Assembly (NCBI GenBank): GCA_944548615.1
Contig: OX155978.1
Location: 5,069,602-5,133,601, forward strand
Direction of reading: 5' to 3'
Length of the DNA stretch: 64,000 nt
Origin: Micropterix aruncella
Taxonomy: Eukaryota > Arthropoda > Insecta > Lepidoptera > Micropterigidae
Shown here in pieces: positions 55,407 through 64,000 of the stretch; within the stretch, counting starts at the first letter, position 1; each line of letters opens with the position of its first letter. A program made the translations under genes and the position numbers. The notes beneath the pieces were generated by a model. The model saw nothing but the letters and a program-made list of their open reading frames with translations. It was not told where the DNA came from and ran no database searches.

Positions 55407-56080
55407 GGAAGCTAATGGGCCCTTGCTGGGTTGGCCACGAAGACCGATTCTGTTCATGGTTGGTCACACTCACGGGTCAACACCTATCCGGCGGCCTCCA
55501 CGCATGAAGTGCGAGTCCGGGTAGGACTCTGGCCGTAGGGCTAGTTTCCCTTAGGAATCAACCTTCTGGCGCTCCTGGACGGTCTTAGCACCGTGCGGCG
55601 TGAGCCAATCGACTGTGCACTCTGACTAACAGTCGGGGGAGTCTGGAAGCAGTACTGTTTCCTATAGAGCGGGGGTGGTTGCGGACCTTACGGCGACTAC
55701 TCTTGAAACGACCATCGGCTACCCGATCCTGGGTGAACAGCCGGGCAAATGATGCCGTGGTCCGCGATAGATTCGGTATACACCGTTTCACCGCTTCGTA
55801 AGGGAGAGGACCGCGCAAGCGACCTCGAACTCGTAACCAATCGAGAGACCGGAGTAATCTGGTCGCAATTGGAAGTAAGGGCGTGAGTGTAAGCCCGCTG
55901 GGTAACACTCCTGGCTATCTCGCGGTTAAGGCGTTGGCATCTTACGGGCATGTAGCGGAGCTTGACGGTGGATTGTTTTTGTCCAAGTCTTCTGCGTTCA
56001 CTTCACGGGAGAGAGAACGACTAATCGTTAAAACTTCCTGACGTGACGGGTTCGCCCGTTGTAGTTGACAACTCTATATA
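55407..56080 (+). mobile_element. Full-length Rep-B retroposon with 16-bp TSD
   Basis: TAGCTCTTCTAGTTTA at 55391-55406 and 56081-56096 bounds 674 bp, starting at the GGAAGCTAATGGGCCC head and ending GGGTTCGCCCGTTGTAGTTG plus ACAACTCTATATA. It lies about 100 bases after the Ig exon donor, within the intron. Confidence 0.95.
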
Positions 56081-56096
56081 TAGCTCTTCTAGTTTA

Positions 56097-56577
56097 AGAG
56101 GACTTAAAATAACTAATGAAAACACATTTTTGAAAACAAGCGTTTATTAAAATGCTCTGTCCCGAGAAAAACCTGGGTGCAGCAGGCACTTCATAGTGAG
56201 ACTTAGAACGAGCTATCATAATTGAATGTTATACAGAATTTTGTTTGTGTGCTGTTGACTGTTGAGGAGCCGTTTTATATAAGTTTGATTAACATTTGAA
56301 AATAGAACTATTTTTTGCAATATCAAAAAAACTGTTTTTAGGATATTGAATGGCAAATGTTTCTACCGCTGCAGAAATGACGGTTTCTGTTTGCGCCGGT
56401 AATAGCGAGCGTATTTTTGCCTGAAACAAGAAAAGTAAACTAAGATTTTAATTTTTACATGTTTGTTTTCTAGATGACCTAAAAAAATAGCAAAAACCTA
56501 TTATTGTTTTAATTTTTACAGGATTTAAAGAAATAAAATCAATATTAGCCTCAAATGTTTGTGTTTAACTAGTAAAA
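56097..56577 (+). other. Intronic DNA, no feature recognised
   Basis: AT-rich with no coding evidence. Confidence 0.35.
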
Positions 56578-56689
56578 AAAATCGGTTGTGTCACCCCAAG
56601 ACTTTCCTGACTAGTATCCGGGGAGGTGCGAAAAAACAGCGACATTTTTTACTCTAGTACCCCAAATTTGTATGACAGGTACCCCAAAC
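56578..56689 (+). repeat. Rep-A left part, split by the P-superfamily element
   Basis: AATCGGTTGTGTCACCCCAA ... CCCCAAATTTGTATGACAGG stops at CCCAAAC (56683-56689). The sequence continues after the transposon at 61618 (CCCAAACGTTGGTCG...). Confidence 0.7.
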
Positions 56690-59600
56690 CATTGATTTTA
56701 TAGTGTAATAGATAGCACCATCTCATACAAGAAAATGGCAGCATATTTCTCGCCGTCACTACGCAGATGGCACTGGTAGTGCTGACGTCGAAAAGTATAG
56801 GAATTTATTTGGATATCTATATTAACATTGATAATTAAGTTTTAATTATAAAGGATCGATTGATTCTAAAAACCCAATAATTCAAGCAGTTTCAACGAAA
56901 TTAGTATTCAATTATTAGCGCTATCTATTGCATTTCCTTCTACGCTACAAATCACATGTTCAATGAAGAAAATAATAGATGGCGTGCTATTTCAGGCTAC
57001 GCCTTTCCAACAATTAGCGCGCGCTTCAAACGGGTCGCTTGGAGCCGAAAGTAGACAGGTGTGCTATAGATGTTTATACCGTATATTGATGGGATGCGAG
57101 AAATAGGGAGTGACCACGCGCTCGCCAATCGACTAGTCGATTACGGATAGCACTCACTCGACTCGACATTGTAAATTGTTGTACATTGTAATTGTTGACA
57201 TTGTAACAGTTTACTGACATACACGCTCAATTACGTCGTCTTCTCGTAAGGATGTCAACCAACGTCGCTCCGCCTCCCATAATTTCTTGCGCAGGAAAGA
57301 GAAGATATGAGTGCTGTGCGGCGATGCTGTATTTTGCCATCTCATAGATGAATAAAAACACTCCCTGTCAGTGGCGGCGACAAAAATCTAGTGTAGTAAA
57401 GAAAAGCTTAAAATTATTTTTTAAAACATAAGAAATGTATATACATTTATAAAAATGTTTATTGGTTTGTAACCATTTGACCCCAATATGCCATAAAGGT
57501 AAGAAATAAAAAAAATAGTTCATGATGTTTTAAACGTGTTTATTTTAATCACATTTTAGAATATCTACAAAATAATATTCTAATTAAGGCTCTTATAAGG
57601 CCGCCATTATTTTTTTGTCGAAAATTATTCAAATCAACAAATTATATCTACTCGATCTTCAGTGTTCACGATAAAATAGGACAAGCAATGTAGTTTTATA
57701 TGATTGGATGTATGCCTAAGGTTTATTTTAGTGGAAAATACAAAGGTACAGGAAGATGTAATTTTGATAACAGAAATACAATTCTGTTCTCAAAAATTAC
57801 AGCTTCCATTGAGCAATAATAACTAAAACCTCAGACGTAGGTAGAATCATAGAATCTGGTCTAAGCGCAGTCAGATAGTATTCGACTAGACTGTATTCAG
57901 ATCGCCCGCTTGGAGGATCCAAACCCTTAAGTATCCGTTATTGCCCTTTTAAAAGAGTGAGCTTGTTGTATAGTTGCCTCTTGGTTTGTTTTACATTTGA
58001 CTTACAAACTAAATATTTTATCCGTATATCGACATATTTTTGGATAACGGCCCTTAGCAGATGAAGCAAATGATTACTGCACGGTTCCTGCTCAAATAAA
58101 TGGGCATGAAGGATCGTGAAAATATCGGATCCGATGAATAATTTTAACGTTTTTGTAACCATATTTATAGGATCGCGATCGGATTTATTACTTTTGTCAA
58201 AATTAACCCTTACTACCGATTCTGCGGCATTACAAATTCGGATTACATCATTTGATGGATAGATAAGTCCACTTCTGTCTTTAAACACAATAAATAAATG
58301 AGCTTGTTTAGGTGTGTTTGCGACTAATGCTCCCAAGCAATCAGTGCAATTTAGTCTAGATAGTAAATATCTAACAACATACCCGGCAACGTATGCCACA
58401 ACATGTTGTGAAAATACTGAATGGAAACCGGCAGGTAAACTCAGATCTTCCTCCTTCAAATTGCTCATGAATTGTTCGTCGACCATATCCACTTGTGATC
58501 CTGATCTATAACCCTTCGTTGTCAAGTTAATATGCTCAGTTGACGACGAACACGTTAACAAAGTTATGTGTTCCAGAGGAGCACAGTTTCCCCTGAAATT
58601 CTCTTTTAACTCCATGTGAACCAAGAGCTTTTTGTAAGTTGCCATAAATTGCAGGGCCGATGGATTATTGTTGAACCCGCCGTGGGACCGTACTACTGAA
58701 AAAAATATCTCTAAGTGGTCTTGGCTTAACTTGTACATTGGTAAAAAATCCAATGTTTTTTCTTGTTTAACGAGCTCGTTGTACAATCCTTTCATGCTGT
58801 CTATGCACACGCACAATCCAAGGAAACCTACTTTATTTCTGGTATTCATGATCGGTGTTTCATTGTCCATCAAAACTAGATGTTCCAAATAAGTTTTTGC
58901 ATTATCCATGAACGTTAGATACTTCGTTTCGTTTTTCTCATTGATTGGTGCTTTAAAGTCAATGCCAGGAAACTTTCTTGAATTAAGAATGTCAGTCAGA
59001 TTGTTCATTGTGTTGATGAAATTCACTGTTGGTTGTGAGTGAGCAAAATTAAGTATACGTAATTTTTTGTCGCAAAATTCAATAGCGTTCGCAACACTGG
59101 CACTTAACAGCTGTATTGCTAGCTTTACTTTCATTATTTGATTTTGAAAGTTGATGTGTTGTGTCGATAATTTATTTCCCTAGTGAAAATTTTCATTTAG
59201 TTGGAGCGTGTTTAATTCTTCAAAATATTGCCATTTGATTAGGCCGCCGTTATTATCTCTAAGAACCTTTTTACTTTGTAATGTATTTCTGACCAGTTTC
59301 ACCATGTGACATGGGTCAAAAAATACAAAAACTGGTTCTTTTGTTGCAGGATGTTCGAAATAGGTTTTTAGTTGACGTTGGTAGTTAAACGAACAGCCAA
59401 GCTCTTGAGCCATGGCTATATTTGCTGGGCAACCATCAAATGTCATAGATACAACTACCACGCCTACATCGTGGCAATTAGAAAGGCATATCCTTACTAG
59501 ATTGGCTCTTTGCTCACCTGTTACGCCGATTACCAGAAAATATCCTACTGGAATTTTCCACTGCTCGTTAATGGCAACTAAAAGGAACACCAGAGCTTGT

Positions 59601-61617
59601 TTGCATGGTGCATTGAAACTCCGGTAACATCAAACCCAGCACCAAAATCTACATATCCTTGGACTGCATTACCGTCAAATTCCTTTAATTGTCGAATCGA
59701 CATCTCGTCTATTACCAAATTGCATAGAATTTTCTTGTCAGAAGACTTGACCTTTTGATCAAGTGCTTTAAAAGCTTCTGCAGTGAAACCTGGCGTGGCG
59801 TTTATGCATTGGTACCATTTTCTTATGCTGCTTGTATGTGGTAGACATGTGTTAAAGGTACTACGTACGTAAGAGTAGGCCTTTGGAGAATAGAAATGGA
59901 GGGTTAGCGCAAATGTACGCAGTTCAGGTGGATATTCTCTCCCTTTATGAGTCATCCTTTTCAAAAGAGCTGCTGTAGAAAGCCGGCACACTTCCAGAAT
60001 ATCCACTTGTTCTTGGTTGATCAGTCTTTTTTGCTTCAGTTCTTTTAATACCTTAGATAAATTGTCAACTTTCTTTTTCAAACGCCGATTAGCAGCGTGT
60101 AGTGCCTTGCCCCGCATACGTCGGCGTTTTGCAATGTCTTTTAAACGGATAATTTCTGTTTTTAACTTTCGTTTCCTTGGAGTGTCGTGTACCAGTCCTG
60201 AATTGGAAAGCCCTGCAACCTCCGACTGTTGACCGGAAAATGGAGATTGTTGTAGAAAAAGCGAAGGTACAGCGTCGTTTGTTAATCTACGGATTCCATT
60301 TTTGGTTTCATACATGTTTGAATCCGGAAAATGTACTGAACAGATTCTACTCCAAAAGTTTGGTTCCCAATTGGTCTTCTTTACAGCATCAATCTACTTC
60401 ATCATATTTGTTTTGTCTTTTGGAAACCTAAAAGTAAGGTAAGTTTCTAAGTTAATAATAATAATATTATTAAAATAATTTTTTGGTCGGTTTTTAATAT
60501 AACGTATTCGCACCACCGTATCACGTCGAATCCAACGACACCTCATACTTACGTCAAAACCCGTCAAGACGTTCGTTCTCTACGTTCAGACACTCATACA
60601 TGCATAATATCAGCATATAAAGGTACGCCCTAAAAACATCTACGCTCCATCTGAAGCAATTGGATAAACCTATGTGAGTGGTCAAAAAGGAATCCCTTAT
60701 TGGCCTTATTATGGATTATTTATCATATTCCATATATACTCTATACTTATATTAACATAAGATTTTTTTACCATTACTACCTATAATTAAAAAAAGTGAT
60801 TTGTCAATTTTTATAAAAAAATATTATCGATTATCGATTTCGCTTTTAAAATATCTCGATTCTCGATTAGTGAACACCAATTGCGACCGATTGCGGTCGA
60901 GCAAGACGAAGGAAGGGTGGGGCAGTGTGTTCCTCATCCGCTTACGTCGCGCTCCTCGCTTCACCCCCGTAATGGATAACTTTTATTTGGTTGAAAAGTA
61001 ATTCAAAATTGCTTATCGATGATATGTGACACTAGATTTGTGTTTTGTGTGTTTTCTAGTATCATTTTTACAATGATCGATTGCACATTTAACCATCTTT
61101 CTTCTTAAAAACAATAAAAATGCTCTACAAATTCCCAACTATATCACTTCACAAGCGCTCGCGAACGACTGCGGGCCTTAGCCGGGCGGTCGATGCATTG
61201 TTCACACCCGTGTCCACCCGTGTCTACTGTTCACACTCGCGCGCTCGCGCTACTCTAACGGCACACGCTTAGGGGCAAACAAAGGGGCAAACACATTATT
61301 GGACGCGTCCGTCAGCCGCGGCTTATGCCTGTGGCTTATGCACGCGATCTGTGTAATGAATTTCTATTGAGCGGTGCACATTATAGGACGTCAGTCGCGG
61401 ACGACTAGGCACACGTTCGTAAGCCGCGGCTTACGGACGCGTCCGATAATATGTTTGAACGCCATCTATCGGCCAAATATTGGTTTATTGAAGATGGAAG
61501 CGCATTAAATCGAGTTTGAAAACTACGATGGCCATCTACCTGCCGTTTTTTGTATTAAATTGCGACTTCCATTTTGCAGTATGGAATGGCGTTATCTATT
61601 ACACTATAAAATCAATG
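56690..61617 (-). mobile_element. P-superfamily DNA transposon, complete ends (4,928 bp)
   Basis: The ends are inverted: CATTGATTTTATAGTGTAAT and the next five bases are identical at both termini (56690-56714 versus the complement of 61593-61617), with about 75-80% match for ~30 bases more. CA...TG ends and a 7-base direct repeat CCCAAAC on each side (56683-56689, 61618-61624) mark a clean insertion into Rep-A. P elements usually make 8-bp duplications, so one base may have changed. The transposase (57938-60427) has three disabling lesions. An inner inverted repeat (ACATTATTGGACGCGTCCG ... CGGACGCGTCCGATAATATG, 61287-61451) may be a separate nested MITE. Confidence 0.85.
57938..60427 (-). pseudogene. 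THAP-type P-element-like transposase, broken by two stops and a frameshift
   Basis: A catalytic-type transposase that would cut and paste the element by recognising its ends. In order on the minus strand: a partial THAP DNA-binding domain (FPKDKTNMMK ... SRICSVHFPD, 60340-60427), with TAG at 60394-60396 where Trp is usual. A basic leucine-rich coiled coil follows (about 60020-60150). The RNase-H-like core has Asp in VIDEMSI (59706), Asp in TFDGCPAN (59434) and Glu in DHLEIFFSVVR (58710). The hallmark GGFNNNP is present. Lesions are a one-base frameshift near 59590 and TAG at 59180-59182. The first THAP Cys pair is not found; TTTTAG at 60428 looks like a splice acceptor, so an upstream exon is expected. 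All three acidic residues survive. Confidence 0.9.
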
Positions 61618-62075
61618 CCCAAACGTTGGTCGTAAGTACCCCAAAAACTAATAGGTTCTTCCGATGGTTAACAGAAGCTTCTATGCCAAATTTTAACTTA
61701 GACAGATTAAGCGTCTGGGCGCTATCGCGGAAACAATTTTTTCGCCGGGAACCCCAAATTTGTATGGGAGGTACCACAACCGTAGGGCGTAGGGACTCCA
61801 AAAACTAATGGGTTCCTCCGACGGTTAACAGAAGCTTATATACCAAATTTCAGCTCAATCCGATTAAGCGTCTGGGCGCTATCGTGGAAGAATACATACA
61901 TACAGACAGACATACAGACATACAGACATACATACAGACAGAGATCGGTCTGGAAATAGTCTCAATCGTCTCAGGGAGTCTCAAAATATATATTCCCATC
62001 TTCATCTCAAATTTTTTTTTTAGCGCGATCACAATACTTTCCTTTCCGATAGGTCGTCAGGAAAGTAAAATATAT
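61618..62075 (+). repeat. Rep-A right part, with internal duplication
   Basis: CCCAAACGTTGGTCGTAAGT ... AGATTAAGCGTCTGGGCGCT, then a second ACCCCAAATTTGTATGGGAG ... CGATTAAGCGTCTGGGCGCT about 160 bases on. (CATA)n/(CAGA)n and AATAGTCTCAATCGTCTC ... CACAATACTTTCCTTTCC end it. The two modules show a partial tandem duplication. Confidence 0.7.
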
Positions 62076-62229
62076 ATAGAAAACATATTTTTCTGATTTT
62101 ATTTAGTTCATATAAAAGATAATTTAATAATCCTTAATTTTTTTGGAACAACTCGATCCGTCAAGTATTTTTTTTGTCACCGGCGCAGCACAGAAAAATA
62201 TGAGTTTGAGAAAAACGCGTTCAAAGTTT

Positions 62230-62835
62230 TCTTAAGTGGCCGTGTCGGCCGTGGCGGCCAAAAGCTCTATGAAGCATATTTTTGTGGTCTGGTTGTGAGA
62301 ACACGAAAAAGATTACAATACAATTATGCCGGATTTTAAAAACCCGGTCGTTAAGCTATCACGAAAACGCCAAAACGAAATAGGTAAATTATTTTCATTA
62401 TTATTGTAAATTATCTTTATTCTGTTACTGTTTTCCAAAAAAAAAAAACGAGCGTGATTTGTCTTCAGTTTTTGAAAAACCTAGAGATGATTCTCAATAT
62501 TAAAAAATACTGTTTACACCAGCGTATGGTCTATTTGCATAGTACCAAGACAGTTTCTGGAACTTCCATACAAAAAATATAAGAAAAAAATGTTTGAAAT
62601 TGCGTAATTTCCAGAAATGTTATGGCCAAACATTATTTTTTTATATTTATTAAAGATACTTTTGAGTGATATAAAAAATAACACAGTAATCTTAAGTTAT
62701 TTTATTATTGTAATCTAATTTTTACTTTATAAAAAACTATTATTTTTTTGATAATTTATTGTATTATAATTGAAAAGCCAAATCGACTATATTAGACGAC
62801 GCGCGAAGCCGAAATCGTCATTGGCCACTGCCAAC
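62230..62835 (+). repeat. Rep-F, inverted relative to 1225-1845
   Basis: GGCCGTGGCGGCCAAAAGCT start, GGTCTGGTTGTGAGAACACG and AAGCCAAATCGACTATATTA near the end. Collinear with 1225-1845 read backwards. No coding frame. Confidence 0.75.
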
Positions 62836-63419
62836 GGTGAGACGTATTCCCTTGTCGCCGCGGTATACCTATACATCTTTATGTATATATCGAAAGCGCG
62901 GGCGCGTGGCATTGCAACAATATCTAAATTTTTAGTCGCGTCAACTCGGAAGGGAGCCTTAAGAACAGTAGTTAGTTTCCTTATTCAATATCAGCGATTC
63001 CAGGGGTAAAAGATTCATGAATAGATTTAAACTTTAGGTTAAAAAAAAACATGAAACACATGTTTTTTTTAGCTGTCTAAACCAGGCTCCCTCCGTTAAT
63101 GCGTTGCATTCTCACTATCGTCGCTCGTCGTCGACTATCCCTTTCAATCAAGTCAACCTCATTTCCGAATTGACATGATGGTCAAAATCTTTCCATTTAG
63201 TCCTTAGCTACTTTCCGGGAAAGTTGTGTGACGTCACTACAGTTTTTTTTCCTTACGCTATCTTTTGAATAAATTATGAATATATTTTACAGTGACAGTT
63301 GAAGTATAGCCTGTTTATTAATCCAGGTGACAGTCTAAACTCCAGAGAACGTGAAATATGTAAAGATGAACGTCAGGAGGAAATTTTAACGCCAACAAAT
63401 GGAAAATCTTCTACGGCAA
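62836..63419. other. No feature recognised
   Basis: Mixed-composition sequence, no supportable gene or repeat. Confidence 0.35.
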
Positions 63420-63680
63420 AATTGACACGAGCGGGCGGCTTGTAAAACTATTTAAAACTGGAGAATTATTCCACATTATCTGTTTCGCAAAGAAAGCAAG
63501 CCAACTTTTTAAAGTAGGCAGTCCTTCTGTTTGCAGAATAATTTTAATTAAACAGAAACCTTGAAGTCGGTAAAGCCTGTTTGGAAGAATTTTCCTTTTT
63601 TTCAGTCCCTCGGGTGAAGTAATTAATTACTCAAAAGTAGCTTTAAAATTTATTAAAATATTATGAAACGCGCGAGCGGA
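63420..63680 (-). repeat. Rep-M (inverted copy of 49405-49660)
   Basis: ACACGAGCGGGCGGCTTGTA, GGAGAATTATTCCACATTAT and AGTAATTAATTACTCAAAAG. Collinear with 49405-49660 in reverse complement. Confidence 0.75.
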
Positions 63681-63819
63681 AGTCGAGACTCTTCGATTAT
63701 GTAGCGTTAATCAATTAAAAATGTTCCCTTTTTTCTTAAGTTTCCTAATTTTAACCCATATATGCTCAAATATGTCTATCAGGTCTGTTGCGTCAATTAT
63801 AGTAATGTTTCGTAATTAC

Positions 63820-64000
63820 TTTCCTGTCAAGAAAAGTATTGTAAACGGACTTCTGTGTGCTGTGTGTCTGCGTGTCTGTGTGTGTGTGTGTGTGCGTATT
63901 GCTCCACGACAGTGCCCAAATGCATCATCAGATTGAGCTAAAATTCGGCATTCAATCATGGTTTGGTTATGGCAAGAGTTGAAAAGATTGTGGTTGAAAT
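63820..64000 (+). repeat. Rep-A copy cut by the window edge
   Basis: AAAAGTATTGTAAACGGACT, a (GT)n run at 63877-63893, then CACGACAGTGCCCAAATGC and GATTGAGCTAAAATTCGGCA. Continues past the end. Confidence 0.7.

Noticed and set aside
60540..60620. Possible first THAP exon with a GTAAGT donor on the minus strand
   Set aside because: No Cys-X2-4-Cys frame with a Met is present upstream of that donor, so I could not support it.

Overview
This window looks like AT-rich, intron-dominated insect DNA, most likely from a moth or butterfly. The evidence is the mix of mobile elements: TC...CTAG Helitrons of the type common in Lepidoptera, several non-LTR retrotransposon lineages (RTE, CR1/Jockey-like, and RNase-H-bearing R1/I-like), TTAA-flanked MITEs, and a P-superfamily transposon. 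No bacterial or phage features, tRNA or rRNA genes were seen. All assignments are by eye from the sequence; no database was searched.

Host gene: only two host exons can be supported, both on the + strand. 30382-30534 encodes the first half of an immunoglobulin domain. 55193-55308 encodes the second half of an Ig domain, with a DxxDFTC-type F strand. They look like parts of one cell-adhesion Ig-superfamily gene, with a nephrin/Sns/Hbs-like flavour. The intron phases do not join directly (phase 1 out, phase 2 in), so at least one short exon between them was not found. It may lie in the 200-base N gap (30806-31005). Most of the window is intron or flank filled with nested mobile elements.

Layout. 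1-7400: (AT)n tract, retroelement 3' UTR, a tandemly duplicated foldback repeat (Rep-A), a 27-bp minisatellite and a GC-rich island. 7400-13000: Helitron end, a CR1/Jockey-like element with a long RT ORF carrying a 354-bp in-frame tandem duplication, a TTAA MITE, and a complete 1,010-bp Helitron. 13000-25900: copies of a ~670-bp retroposon (Rep-B), one interrupted by an R1-like insertion, plus MITEs, a second Helitron and RT remnants. 25900-30300: nested retroelements, a 317-bp (TA)n tract and an RNase-H-type retroelement tail with a target-site duplication (TSD). 30300-36300: Ig exon, gap, RT remnants and nested insertions. 36300-39200: a cluster of inverted Rep-B pieces forming large palindromes. 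39200-46600: MITE, RTE, RT remnants, full Rep-B and an RNase H remnant. 46859-50200: a TTAA-bounded element with ~125-bp terminal inverted repeats (TIRs). 50800-55030: several 3' retroelement fragments. 55193-56080: Ig exon and a full Rep-B. 56690-61617: an essentially complete but mutated P-superfamily transposon with THAP remnant, TIRs and TSD, inserted into Rep-A. 61618-64000: further dispersed repeats.

The best candidate for something undescribed is Rep-B. Three copies about 668-674 bp long are each bounded by their own 13-19 bp TSD. They have no poly(A), no convincing ORF, and two conserved stem-loops at one end. It looks like an unusually long non-autonomous retroposon. The intact-ended P-superfamily element is the clearest autonomous-type transposon.
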